DNA of 64,000 nt, taken from Lethocerus indicus. Its lineage: Eukaryota > Arthropoda > Insecta > Hemiptera > Belostomatidae. The notes beneath the pieces were generated by a model, which saw nothing but the letters and a program-made list of their open reading frames with translations, was not told the origin of the DNA and made no database searches. Both the position numbers and the translations under genes were made by a program. The DNA is taken from contig JACDQD010000003.1 of the NCBI GenBank assembly GCA_019843655.1, positions 24,354,224 to 24,418,223 on the forward strand, written 5' to 3'. Positions within the stretch are counted from its first letter, which is position 1. Every line of letters starts with the position of its first letter. Shown piece after piece: positions 1-13,800 of this stretch.

Positions 1-675
1 TCATGTCCGTGAAACCGTTTATAAAAAATATACAGGACGGCAATGAAAACGAGCTCTTAACAGTAACACAACAAAACCCTATTGCTATGCTCAACAAACT
101 CAACGTCATCTGAAAGTTGAAACAGCTGATTGACATCAGCAAATAGTTTGAAATTATTTAAAAAAAATTATTCATGATTTTCGAAAACAGCCTGTTACCT
201 TCACACTGTTTCCCTTACACACAATGTAAAATAATTAACTGTTTATATGGAAAATTTATTTGTGACATATCTATATCCATTGTCAAATAAAAGTTTTGCC
301 GTAATCTAATCACTAGAAGTATTAGGTAGTTCTATCATAACCTATCGATACGTCTCCTATCGTTTATATTTTCTTAAAGCTTTATTAATATTTTATATTT
401 TTAATTGTATTCAAATTAATATTGTTTGAATTTTTTATGGAAACAGATTAATTTTTTGTTGGAAAGACCAAAATCTGAACCATTATTACTTAATTTATCT
501 AGAGTAATGTCTAGTGCTGGTTATTAACTATTCATAATGCAGTGGAGTGCCGTATACTTATTTTCATTATTCGTTGAACGTTTTGTTACACTAATTAACT
601 ACGATAAACTAACTGCGATAAATTATAAAAATAATTGTTTTAATGGAATAACATTACTGATTTCATTGCTAATTC

Positions 676-681
676 TTTATT
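676..681 (-). promoter_or_regulatory. Candidate poly(A) signal of the Gdh-like gene
   Basis: AATAAA on the minus strand about 25 bases after the TAG stop. It would give a very short 3' UTR. Other AT-rich hexamers further left could serve instead. Confidence 0.35.
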
Positions 682-705
682 AATTAAAATTGGCGATTTT
701 CATCC

Positions 706-916
706 CTAATAGGACAGTCCTCCCTCGGCGAGCACTTGGAATATTCTGAACGTAGAATAACAATAGTTGGCCGCTCTCACGTCTAGCCCCAGCTTAAATT
801 CTTTACCTACCTCGAGCACTTCCTTTTAGAATAAAATGAAATTAAAACAACTGTATAGCGATCTTGAAACATGGGTCAACTAGGTTTTAGTTTATGGTTA
901 TTTCATCCACTGAAAG

Positions 917-978
<62 letters not shown>

Positions 979-3869
979 AAGAGCCAATATTGGCGTATGA
1001 AAGACTGTACCAGCATGTACATATACGAATTGGCTAACCTTTGGTTTTACATCTTAAAAAAAATTAGTATAATGAACTATCCAGTTACGTTCACGGCGAT
1101 TTCCATGGTGTGGGTAACACTGGACTCGAGGATGTTTTTCTCGGTGGGTTCGTACATCCTCTTGTAGAGTTTTGGCGAAAGACTGACGTTGATTTTCTTG
1201 TTCAGTCCAGCTTCTAGCGAGTACCCAATTGATCCTACCCAGACAGAAGGTAATCCGTTAGAGCATGCGAAAAGTAATAAGTGATGTATTTTTGTTTTTT
1301 CAGTGCAGGAAATTAATAAAAACATTTTGAAGGCATTTCACAGGCATACCCTGTGTTGCATAAGCTTTACTGGTGATCTTAGACAAATTTGATGGGCTCA
1401 TTATTGCCACTGTTTCGGAGTAAAAAAAGTATAACATGAAAAAGGGAAAGCGTTCGGGGGTATTGATGGATAGTATAACGAGAAAATGCAAGGTGTTCGG
1501 TGTATTGGGGGTTAGTTTAACTTCAAAACGGAGGGCGTTCGATGAATTCAGTTACAGGGTAACATGAAAACGGAAGGCATTAAGTGTATTGAAGGATAGT
1601 ATAGTTTAAGGACAGCAGGCGTTCCGTGTATATTCAGGTATATTCAGGGATAGGGCAACTTGAAAGCGGAAGGCGTTCCGTGTATTGAGGGACATTAGAA
1701 CATTGAACATTTTCCGAGTTATAACCTAACATTTCCATGAATAACATTCATATTCAATTAAATGTACACATGGAATAAATTCACAGGTCTCTAAGACTTA
1801 AATTTCAGACGTTGTCCTGCTTACTCAAAACTTTTTCCATGCTATATCTGCTGTAGCCGAACGATAGTCGGCCGAAGGAGACGCGATTGACATTCTTGAG
1901 CCATTCGAAAAATGAGCAGGTGACACCACCGCCACTGGCAAGGATGTCAGGAATGACTAGCACTTTCCGCTTGACCAGACTCGAGTGGGCGCCCGGAGTA
2001 ACGGGAGCGTTGGCGCCTTCCACTATTATCTTTTAAACAAATAACGGGGGATATTTTACTAAAAACAGATTATTATGAAACGAATATATAAATCATAGTA
2101 AAGAAACAATCGATCAATCTCGCGATATCAATTATCTCGCTTCTAGCCATTGGCCACAGCAATGTTTACAATTTACAAGTTTTTAACAGGCGTATAAATA
2201 CCAAAGAACAGTACCTTGGCTTGTATTTTGTCGACGTTCGAATTCGTGATAACCCTCTCTTTGAAGGCCGGCAGGAGGATGTCGCACTTTCTGAACATCA
2301 GGGATTCGGGCGGGTCCACTTCTTGTGCCCCACTGAAACCTTTGATATTTCTGTGTTTCTTCTTGTACTCGACTAGGCTCTAAAAGGGGGCGTAAGGAAG
2401 GTCAAAGATCTATGAGCAAATATCAAAAACAAGTCAGTTCCATCTCAGTGGGCTGAGGGCGGCTACACGTGATACTGTTTGGGGACTTATCGCAGTAATG
2501 CCTATTGCGCAACTGTTACTGAAACTTTATCTCAATATTATTGGCTCTGAAACGATTATTTCGGTCACAATTGAATATACCGATACGACACGAGGAATGG
2601 CTGTTAATGTTTATTAACAATAAAATTGATGACTCAGCCTCCAAATGGCACCAAATACCAGATATTTGTAGTTTGGATTTGATCCTATCTGAATTCGACT
2701 TACGGGTATATTTATACCGTTTTCGTTGAATAACGCTGCTTCTTTCTCGATGACGCCGATCACTTTGGCCCCAGTTCTGGCGATATGGACGGCCGAATGT
2801 TCTCCGATGTTCCCGAATCCCTAGACCAACAACACAGCGGGGCTTTAAATCTGAGAGATAAATTCAAATTACTGTTTATATTACAAATTCATATTGAAAA
2901 TATTTTTTAGTAAATTAAATTTAACAGTACCGGCTCCAGAAGTCAGTAGAACACCTTACCAGAATTAAATTTCTTTTTTCTTCTCGATAAAGTCCCTAAT
3001 CATTAGATTAAGTACTGATAAATAGATTTAGTCTCATGAAAACCGATTAATGTATGGGAAAACAGCAGTACTATAATTTTTAAAATACCGAAAACGTGTT
3101 TATACATGTAAAGAAAACAAGTTAATAAACGTAAAACATTAACAAATACGAGTGGTCAACTTCTCAAGGGAATTGTGAATAGTTCTGAATTGATATGGAT
3201 GAAATTAAGATTACTTGCACGATAACTGTTTTGTTTTCCCAGGATGGTTCGAGTCCGATTTCATCCATGATATGCTTGTTGGTAAGAAATGATTGGAGAA
3301 CATTTGTTATACCTAGGCCAGTGGCACTGAACCTTCCTTGCATGCCACCCACTGCCCGAGGCTTCCCCGTCGAAACCGCCAACGCGTGGATGTCACCGTG
3401 ACCTGGAGAAGGCAATTTGTTGTTTTTTTTCGGCATTTATTTTCCGCGCAATTATGCCGCAGCGGATATGCCCGGGTGTTGTAGATTTAAATCATTAAGT
3501 ATCATATGACAATGTCCCTATCTTTTTCCATTGATTTCCCCCTGTTTTCAGAAGTGAACCCTTCAGACAATCCGTTGTTTCCTGTGCAATTACGACTCTT
3601 ACCCTCTCAATTAGCAATCAACTCTATTAAAGATTTCGTTGGTAATAATAAATCATACCACCAAAAAATTATATGTAGCAAATAAATGAATCAGAATAAA
3701 ACGAGCGGATTTTGCACTCAGGTACTTAAAAATCACGATATGCAAGAACTGACCGAAAGTGCTGATGAACGTGTCGTAGAGCCAAGCCATCTCTCGAGGC
3801 CCAGTATTGATGTCAGTGCCCATCACGTCTGTCCCTGGGCCTAAATATAATTATACATTTATATTAGGT

Positions 3870-3929
<60 letters not shown>

Positions 3930-4865
3930 CAGGGAGAGTTCGGATAAAAGAAATTGGACTTGGGTTAGAACCTAACCTAAAGTGTCATATATTTCTCGCT
4001 GAAAATAACTTATATATCAACAAAATCCAAGACAGACATTTCATTGTCGAAACTACTCCTTTTCTTAAGATGGTATTACGATTAGGTAAGTTTTAAACGC
4101 ACTGGGTGCTGACCTATTATATTTTTCTTGAGCAGTTCTAGAGTGTACTGCCTGGTGATCCTCTCGAGTTCGCCTTCCGAATAGTCCTCTGGGTTTATGA
4201 GGACGGCGCCATTGGCTCCACCGAACGGAACTTTCAGAGTCCCATTCCTGAATGTCATGAGGGCGGCCAAACCCCGCAGGTCGTCTTCACTCGTGTCAGG
4301 TAAGAAACGCAAACCTGAGGCCGGAATATTTTATCAAATTAATTAAAAAAAATAAGGAAAGGACTACTACAACAATCCCACAGAGTCATATTAATCTTTC
4401 AAAAGCAATTTCATTTTCTCTGTTAACTCTGAGGTTTTCCTCATTTAGGTTTGAGTGCTAACCTCCTTTGACTGGTAACCTGTGCTGGCAGTGGTGTACT
4501 CTGTAGCCAGTGATGATATCGTAGTCGCCCGAATCTCTCTTTACTGGGAAGTTGACTTTGAAGACGATCACCGTTGACTCAATAAGTCGAGCGATACCAC
4601 GAATTTTCTTGTGTAGACCGTCACGCTCCAGCCTCACCAATAACTCGAGTGAACTTTCAAATTTGGGCTGCAGCAATTTAAGTGCTTTCCTACTTTTAAG
4701 TGCAAATGTTCTAGTAAAATAACTCAAGCATATACTACACTAAAAATGAAATTTTTGTGTACAGCTGCTAAAGAAAAATCGTGCTGTCTTTAAATAAGTA
4801 AAATGAATATTTGTATATTATTTGAATATTGGAAACGATCTCTTTGAATAACGGAAGACTGATTA

Positions 4866-4914
<49 letters not shown>

Positions 4915-5344
4915 TACTATAAAAAAAATTTCAATTATCATATTAAATGGTTCCTATACGTACGGGTAATATAAATAAAGTGAAACTGTGTATTGTGTTG
5001 GAGAACTACAATGATAACTTTTTTCTTTAGATAATTTAATATAATTAAAAATCCGTACGTTGACGTGTCTTTCGCAGTTTTATATACAAACCAAAGCTAA
5101 GAGAACATTTTGTTTGGCTCATGTTGATGACCACGTAATAAGAAAATCAATTGAAAACTCATACTGACCTATAATTATACATTACTATATCGTAGACACT
5201 CGGTTTCTCTTCCGTTTCTATTCTTGTAAAACTTTCTTCAGGAGTTTCCGTAACTGAAGTAGACCTAAATTTACCGCCTATATTCCAAAGGCGTTTATTC
5301 CTTAAAAGCATTCTATTTGTATCTAATAATATTCTAGCTGTCAT
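706..5344 (-). CDS. Gdh-like: Divergent mitochondrial glutamate dehydrogenase-family protein, 10 exons
   Basis: Exons in coding order: 5344-5169, 4689-4463, 4314-4114, 3840-3754, 3402-3215, 2820-2704, 2379-2215, 2029-1825, 1234-1089, 822-706 (TAG at 708-706). All junctions are GT/AG and in phase, giving 542 residues; animal GDH precursors are about 550. The basic, Ser/Leu-containing N-terminus starting [18 protein letters not shown] resembles a mitochondrial presequence. GDH converts glutamate and 2-oxoglutarate in the matrix. Visible landmarks: the QHRLPVKGG substrate lysine, the GFGNIGEHS Rossmann loop, the EGANAPVTP and [13 protein letters not shown] motifs, and a near full-length antenna. 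By bovine numbering, K114 is R and catalytic K126 is N (PFGGANGA), while K90, D168, R211 and the GGVT-x-S serine remain. GTP/ADP-site residues H209, R217, R261, H450 and R459 are also changed. The start is the ATG at 5344, since the upstream in-frame codon at 5359 is TTG. Family membership is certain; catalytic activity is doubtful. Confidence 0.93.
919..976. repeat. (TA)n microsatellite
   Basis: A nearly perfect TA run of about 58 bases in the last Gdh-like intron (823-1088). Confidence 0.97.
1434..1705. repeat. Degenerate minisatellite, about 42-bp unit, 6-7 copies
   Basis: Units begin near 1434, 1478, 1520, 1562, 1604, 1658 and 1700. Each carries a variant of aacggaaggcgttccgtgta followed by ttgagggatagtat. 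Most units are 42 bases; the second starts 44 bases after the first, and the fifth is about 54 because of an internal duplication of tatattcagg. The array lies entirely inside the Gdh-like intron between 1234 and 1825. No open frame runs through it in the gene's sense. Confidence 0.85.
3873..3926. repeat. (TA)n microsatellite
   Basis: A TA run of about 54 bases in the Gdh-like intron between the exons at 3754-3840 and 4114-4314. Confidence 0.97.
4872..4913. repeat. (TA)n microsatellite
   Basis: A TA run of about 42 bases in the first Gdh-like intron (4690-5168). Confidence 0.97.
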
Positions 5345-6851
5345 ATTTTCCTCTGTCAATTCACAGAGCTATTTACGAATATTTTTAATATCACTATGGT
5401 GACTATGATTACATGTAAAAGAAATATTTTTCAACAATAACAAGATGGTGGACAATTGACAAAAGAGAGGACAGCACTAATAACTTCTAACAAACAAACG
5501 GAAAAAAGTTGCTTGGAAAGTTTCGTAAATATTTGTTTCAAATTAATTTTTCTTTTTGTTTTATATTATAAAATCCTCCAGATCCATAAATATTGAAACT
5601 CATCTAAATTAAAAATTTCACAATAAAGCCATTCTGGATGTACAAAGCAAAATGCATTACAATGGTTTTCTCATCTGATATTTAAAAGCATGACTAAAAT
5701 AAAATCAGATTATCTATTCAGTGTTATGCAGTCTAATGGATAATTGAAATTTTACTGATATTGATGTATTAATAATATAGTTGTTATATCTAAATCCTGA
5801 GGCATAATTTAATTTTTCACAAATCAAATTAATGGATTTTTTAATTTATTTCTGTAACATAAATAGCTGCAGTAGCTGTTATGCAAATGGAACTATTCAA
5901 AATTATAAATATTTAAAAATATACACAAAACAATGAAAATAAATTATTTTATAAGTAAATATAACACAAAAGATTGAATAAATAAATCTGCCTAGTACCA
6001 ACTATACACAAAGCCAAATGGGGTGATTCAATTCAGATTATTTGATCAACTATTCAGGGTAACAACAGAAATAATTTAATGCATTGAAACCTCAAAAAAC
6101 AGAATCTAATTTTTATTATTAGATTTGATTGTGAAACAATTATGTGTCTACCTAAAAGAGTGTACAGTCAAGTACTTTTGCAAATATTTCCCCATACATA
6201 TTGAAAAAAATAAATACTTATTTATAAATGATTTATGAACAAATTCCCTTTTATGTGGGACAATAAAAACAAATATGGAAAAAAGGAAAGTATTCCTTTC
6301 AACAATGAATAAACTGAAGTCTAAACATTGGGGTGTCAAGAGGCATTAACATCACCTTTGTCCTAACTTTAATATTACCTCATATGCACATAATACAATT
6401 GTAAAATTAAGAATTCAATGCCTCCACACATATTAAAAAATCACAGTTTATACAAATGCCACACAAATATTCCTATATTCTAAAAAACTGAAATGGATAT
6501 TTTTGTCAAATGTTTTATAAAATTATGTTTTCTCTTATCCTGGAATAACAGGGTAACCTGCACATTGTCTATTGATGAGGGCTGAAAATGTTAGGCTTAT
6601 CAACTTCAATATCCAATATATAGACACTGGACACTGTCTTCCTTATTCAAGAAATATTGAACACTGATTGAAAAATGATCTTGTTATTGGTTTCATATAA
6701 AAAAAATAAATTCAAGCATAGTTTGTACATTAAATTTGGTGCAACATAGACAAATAGTATTTCTGTAAAGAATCACCTTCTAGTTTAAATGAAATATACA
6801 TATAAAATATTTAAAAATTATAACCAGACATAAAAATTAAAAAATATTTTA

Positions 6852-6853
<2 letters not shown>

Positions 6854-6893
<40 letters not shown>
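6854..6893. repeat. (TA)n microsatellite
   Basis: A TA run of about 40 bases just beyond the probable USO1 poly(A) signal. Confidence 0.97.
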
Positions 6894-6899
<6 letters not shown>

Positions 6900-6911
6900 A
6901 ACATATAGTTT

Positions 6912-6917
6912 TTTATT
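6912..6917 (-). promoter_or_regulatory. Candidate poly(A) signal of USO1
   Basis: AATAAA on the minus strand about 210 bases after the USO1 TAA stop. It is the first clear hexamer noted after the stop, but the region is so AT-rich that chance matches are likely. Confidence 0.35.
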
Positions 6918-7125
6918 TACATAATTTAATTGTTTGACATAATCCCTAAGTGTTTTCAGCACTCAAACCAGCTAACTCATAAATTCCATTGGGCATATCT
7001 ATGTCATACTATATAAATGTACTAAATGTTCCCAAGAAACAAAACGAGAATAACTTCTGACAAATAATATAATTCTTGGTTTCCTGAAAATTTTGTTTTT
7101 ATGCTTCTAGTTTCTTGTTTAAATT

Positions 7126-7793
7126 TTATCCCATGCTTTCTTGAATCACATTTCCATGCTGCTCTTCTAATTGGTCAACTAAAGCACTTTCTTCTGAATT
7201 ATCCTCTACTCTTTGTTCATTACTTCCTTCTTCACTTACTGGCAGTTCTTCATCTTCATCCACCTAAAAAAAAATATAATTAAGGTCACCAATTTATAAC
7301 TCTTCAATTATGCCAAATATTTTTGATACATTATTAGGGAAATTACTACATTATCTGAAATGTGAGAAAAATATTGAATCTAATTCAGTACTGAATAAAT
7401 GTTTTATCATTATTTTGCAATAACATTTTAATAACAAAAAATTAAACTAAACAAATTAAAGAACTATTGTTCTATAAAAATAATTTTTCAATATTTAATA
7501 TTTGATATTATTTATAAATATAGACATTCTCATAATAAATTAAAAATTAAATGGAATTTATGTTATGAATAATAATAATATAATGTAAAAGTATATGCAA
7601 GATTTTGGAGTATATAATCAATCAATTAAATTTATATTTAACTTGTTACTAATATATACAAAAATGTGCATATCTCTCACTATAGAAGGTTAACCAAGGA
7701 TTCATTCATACTTTAACAAAGATGTGATTTTATACTACTATTGTCTTATTAGATTTTAAAGAGCCATATAATCTTGTTATATAATGTATAAGT

Positions 7794-7852
<59 letters not shown>

Positions 7853-10800
7853 GTATATTCGATTCCATGGCTAAAATACATTAGATAATCGAACAGATTA
7901 TGAAACAAATTACCAAAAAGGTCTCGGTATTTAAAATATATATGTAGAGACAAATATTTGCTAATACTAAATAAAATTTGTCAGTACAAAATCACTCTCT
8001 TTTGGATCAGTTGTAAAAATATTACTTCCAGAAATCAACCACTTTTTTAAAAGGCTAGCAGTTGATGTGTATATTTAAACGTTAAATTATGTATTAAAAT
8101 GTAATACATGAATAAATTGTAATATATTAAAATAAATTTAAGTTATTTTCATAAGAACTGTATGAATGAAACAAATAAAACTGTAATATGCACATTGACT
8201 AATTGTAGGAATGCACTCTGATTGTTTATGTATACGTTTTCTCCTAAGGACTTCAATCGTTCCTTGTAGGAACTGAGTTTGTTGTCTTGGTCTGCAAGCA
8301 ATTCCAACAGATCATCTTGGTCTGACATGAGTTTTGCAATCTGTGCCCTCAAATCTTGCGCCTAAAAAAATGATCACATCAGTGAGGTTATATCAGTGTA
8401 TATGAATGATAGTGTTTAAAAAAGATCTTTTAATATTAAAAATAAAAGTTAATACCTCAAAGGTGGGAATTTTTTATAATTATATGAATTACTATAATTT
8501 AATTATGTACTAAATAAATTAAAACAATTTTGAATTTAAGTAAGTACCTCATTGGAAGGATACTGCTGTTTTTCATCAGAGGCAGCCCTCAATTTTGCAA
8601 CTTCTTCTTCCTAAAATTTAAATTTGGAATTAGATTATAAAAAGATGAAAATTTAAAAATGAAAATTTAGACAATAAATGATAACTATATTAAAGACTCT
8701 GTTTTTTAAAATTGACTTACCAATTTTTTAATTGTCTCTTCTTTGGAAGAACAGTCAAGTTTTAGTTTTGCAAGTTCTGTCACTATATCCTCATTTCCTG
8801 GAGAAACTGTTGATACCTATCAAAATAAAAGATTTTTGGATAAGTCATATCACTTAATTAAATTCCAGACTTTAAGAATCCTAAATTAAATTAATTTTTA
8901 AAACTACAAATCCTTTTATTTTTTTGTTCAGTTTTACCATTCTGTGAATAAGTGTGTTATCCTTTCAATTATCCTTCGCTTACATTTTATGCAATAGTCC
9001 CTTCTCCACATATTAAGCTTCAGCTATCAGTTACTAATGGAATTTTATTTATATTTAGAAATATCCAGATTAATAATGTGGTCCTACTAGATGTTTCCAG
9101 CAAATAGGCAGCAGTAACTTACTTGTGCTCTAAGGAGCATATTTTCATCAGTCAGCTGAGTAACATTAGCTGCCATCTCTTCAAGTCTAGTTTCGAGAGC
9201 ACGTTTCTGTGCTTCAAGTGATGCTCTGGTAGCATCTGCCTTAGCAAGACACCTATCCTGTTCTCGTATCAACTCCTTATACTGGCTGACTACAGACCTA
9301 TTGTCTGCTCCTGCCAGCTCTCCATCTCCAACTACCACTCCACTACCATTTACTGCCTCTGAATCACTGCTTCCCATAGCAACTGCTTTTACTATCATAC
9401 CTATACATGAATAAATTATACAATGAATAAATAAATCAATATATATAGTATCAACAATGATTATCACATAAATTTCCTGGTATGCTAAAAATTTATAGTT
9501 TTTATTTATTATAAAAGAAGAAAGTCATATCTTTTAATGAGTACAACAAAATGTACAAGATTTGATCTTCTTTTATAGGACATTCAAGTATTTTTGTATC
9601 TTGAAAACATTTTATATTTAATGTTCATTAATTTACCTTCTAAAACTTTGAAAAGTTTACAAAACTCATGGTCCAATAGTAACTCTGAAGGGATAGAAGC
9701 ACGAGGCTGTGGTTGTTTGGCTGCCTTGCTGTACTGTTCATGCCTTGAAACCTCCCCCAACTTAGAAAGGAAGTTTTCTAGTCCAACTCTGTTTCCTATT
9801 AGGAGCCTTAGATTCTCCTGAATTCAAGAATACAATTCATTATACGAAAATTAGTAATATACTACCACTGTAAAATAAATTATGGTAATAGATAAATAAA
9901 TACTTTCAATTTTCATATTTCTTTAAAACAGTATTCACAAATGATTTGAATTAACTTATATACCATGTTAAATTTATTTTTATTTATACCAAAAAATTAC
10001 CTTTGTATAAGAAGCAACAGAATCATTGTTGAACAATAGGCATATACCCATTAAAAATGCACATAAACCTTGCACCAGTTCCTCATTGTCATCTCTTTCA
10101 TTTGAACCTGCCTAAATCACAGAATTATGCTTAATTGAAAAATAATTAATAAGTTCAGGTACACTGAAATATTCCAAACTCTTACTTCAAAACACATTGT
10201 TCCTATTTAATAATGAACAAATAATTACAATATAATAAACAAATCTGCTTCCAGTATTATATTTTTCCCCTGCATTATTAAAGTACAATGTATTTTTTAA
10301 GTTGATGCATTGTGCTCTGTGCACTTTTAAATTATATTCCATTCTACCGTGAGGTAACATGCTCTCATACAATGATTATTTATTGACAAATTAATTTAAT
10401 ACACTTACCTGAGTTGTCAGGTATGGGATGCTGGTAGGTATGCTAAGAAACTGTTTCACAGCCAAAGGGCAATGTGACAACCAAGTTGAAAGCAACATGA
10501 GAAGGCCAACTTTGCTCTGAACCTTTCCACACTAGAAAATTAAAACGATTGTTAAAAACATTTGTTTTCTTTAGAAGAGGCATTGAAAACAGATAATATT
10601 GCAGATAGCTAACAATACAAGAAAAAAATTATTATCATGGAAATTAGAAAAACAACCAAGATAATAAGATATTTACTTTTTAAAATACCTAGCTGTTCAT
10701 GTATGAATGTGCATTTGTGTGATTTTGGAAGTGATTTACAGAGCATATTAATGTTTTAATATTTAATATTTTATAACAACAAATTTTAAATCTAGGAGAT

Positions 10801-13800
10801 ACTACATTGGTTACCTATTTCACTGAAGAATAATACAGAATGAAGACACTTACCTGCTGGAGAAGCAATGAGGCCTGATGGAGTAGTGAAACAGGAGGGT
10901 TACCAGCTGTAGCAGCCAAGAGAACCCTGAGCAATTGTTCTTTCTGAGCAGGATTCTCGATGAGTGCATGTGACAGTGCAACAGCACTGTACCAATTAGA
11001 GAGTGGATCATGACTGAACAGGCCGCTACACAATAACTGACCACAAGTCACATTTGCTACTGTCAAAAAAGAAACAAACATTCTAAAACCGTTACATTAA
11101 AAATTCTTAAATAATATAATTACTGTGACCTGGTTGCTAATATTAATATTGATTTCAATTTATGAACAAATAATGACAGTTTATTCTTCCACTAAATTAT
11201 GATGACTGTAAGAGATCCTTACAAAGTAAATAGAAATAATATGTGCCTTAAATTTCACATACTTTCAATACTTACTTTCTGTAGTTGAAGGCAACAAAGT
11301 TTGAACAAGCTGAGCTTGAACAATTTCATTTTTGAATAAATAGCACTGGAAACAGTATAAAACGGCGCAACGAAGTATAAAAGGTTGTTTCTCATTAACC
11401 ATTGACATCAATAAAACTACTATGGCTTCCCTGTAAACCAAAAATGTATTTTAGAATCAAACGCAATATTGTTTTTAGGAAATTATCAAACTGAGTCCAA
11501 TTTCTAGTTTATTTTATATGCTTTCCTGCTCTTCTGTATCAAAAATAATTAAAATATGAAAACTAAAAGTAAAGAATTTTCAGTTAATGATGATCCCAAT
11601 ATTATTATTCTAGAAGTAGCTCATAAAAAAATTTCAGATTTGAATTAGTGGACTACCATTGACAGACTTTAGAAAAATATACATACTGTATACCTCTTTA
11701 AAGTTTTGTTTTATAAAGAATATATATTATCTAATATTTATTTTAATAGTAGCTATATTTTATTGACTGAAATAATATTTCACCAGACAAAAATACAATT
11801 CTGAACAATTAAAAAAAATTGTTTTCCATTTACAAAAAATATTAACAAAACAAAGCATGTACCAAGGCAAATTTCACACAAGGTTTACAGGGTGTATGAA
11901 CACATTGTGGACCCTTTATTACATCTATGCTTATCACTGTTAAAACTTTAATGAGTATGAAAAAACAATAATGCCCAAACCTGGGAAAATACACAAACAA
12001 AATCTGGGATAACATTAAAACCTACTTATGTACCTAGGAGGTGTGGAGGGTGCAAGAACAGTAGAAAAGAACTCCTGATTTGTTGTATTGCCACGAATTG
12101 TCTCACCAACAGCACATATGGCCTCTGTGAGTACATCGACTGGGACTCCACTAGCCATTAAAATACCGCACAGAGCCTGAACTATACCACTTGCTCTCAG
12201 TGTACGCTGACATGCACTTGTCACCTGACCCGGATTACTGGGTGATACCAGAGCTCTTACTACCTACAAACCAGATTTTAGTACACTGGAAACTAAGACT
12301 ATTACAGTCTACCAAATATGTTTCAATTTAATGATTAATGCTTTGTTGGTTAATGAAATATTAAAAACTGAAAATATGCAAAATTAGAAATAAATTATTC
12401 CATACCTGCAGCACACAATGTATGTTGGAAACTTTTTGAGGTGACCAAGTAGCATCTTCTGGGCCTTCTGGAGGTAAGTCAAACATGGGAACCAGTTTCT
12501 GAATGTAACTTCCTAGCCCAAAAAAATTAAAGAAATTATAAAACTAATGGAAAAATTAAAAAATGAGTATTAAATAACAACTAAAGTTTGGAATTTCTCA
12601 GGATTTCAAGCTAATATTTTATTAAAAACTGGTAATATTATTTTTTTAACAAGAAATAATTTACTTCTAAATATTAAGAAGTTAACTTTTTGTTAACTAA
12701 CAGTTCATGAGTGGTTAACTTATGTTAACCACATAAGTACAAAAATATTCTCTTGAAACACAGAAAATGAAGGAAAACTCAAAGGAAAATAAATGTAGTT
12801 AAAAAGAATAAAACTTAATAAACAGTGAATAATTTATTATTGAAATAATGTCTAATTTAAATAAATTTCGAAACCTAATTATAATTACAAGAATAATTCA
12901 CCTTCTTTGAAAAAATTTTGATTTGATGTATTGTTTCTAAGTAGGTTCAGCATAAGCAAGAGGCAATCTTCAACAACTATACCACCATCAGAATATCCTT
13001 CTTCAGTTATGACATCGAACAGCCTATCAAAAGCGTTCTCAAAAGCAACTATCTTTTGAATATTAGCATTCCCCTTTGTCAGCTGTATTAACAACAGCAA
13101 TGTCTGTGAACATAAATTTTCAATGTTGAAACATTTAATTAAAAATAAGATTTAGAATTATTTTAATAATTGATTACAAGAAAAAAGTACCCCTTCAACT
13201 TACATCATTCCTTATGACTTCACGACTGTCTCCAAGAAGGTCCATGAGTTTTGAAACGCCCATTGGACTCACTAATATTATTTCTTGAATATCTCGTAGT
13301 CTATTAAACAAAAATTGATTAAATTTGATAGTAAATAGTTAAAGTAATATGCAATAAATATTTTTATCTTGGGGTTTAAACAGCTACAACACATTAATAA
13401 ACTACTATAATGGTTACATCATGATCTTTCAAAATAGAAAATTACCTGTTCGTTGTAAGGGCAGTAAGGAGCTTGAGGGCTGGCCATCTGACTTTGAAAT
13501 CATATTCTTCCAAAAAATTTAGGACTAAACTGACATTATCAGAATATTTGAGGAACATTTCAGTGAACTGTTCCCCAACATGTAACAAGGACTCATGACC
13601 CAATTCTGGCCTTTCTAAATAAGAAAAATTAAAAATGATTTTAAGTAATGTGTTAAGTAATGTGTAATTAATTTATGTTAGTTAAATAACATTATATTAT
13701 CAAATATGTAACTATAAATAAATAATATATTATATGTTGTTGAACATTATTATTCAAATAATTATAATGAATACAATATTGTGTTTACTATTTTTTTATT

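Larger units (their letters stand above)
5345..7125. other. Spacer: Gdh-like 5' flank and USO1 3' flank
   Basis: About 1.8 kb of very AT-rich sequence between the Gdh-like start codon and the USO1 stop codon. It should hold the Gdh-like promoter and 5' UTR on the right-hand side of that gene, and the USO1 3' UTR. I see no clear TATA box or coding frame. A (TA)n run lies at 6854-6893. Confidence 0.6.

Noticed and set aside
871..1167. 98-codon plus-strand frame
   Set aside because: Its centre is the (TA)n array, and its right part runs antisense to the penultimate Gdh-like exon.
3960..3985. Telomere-like aacctaacctaa
   Set aside because: Only about two CCTAA units in an intron; too few for an interstitial telomeric array.
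5345..5359. N-terminal extension of the Gdh-like protein starting at 5359
   Set aside because: The codon there is TTG, not ATG; the first in-frame ATG is at 5344 and begins the basic presequence.
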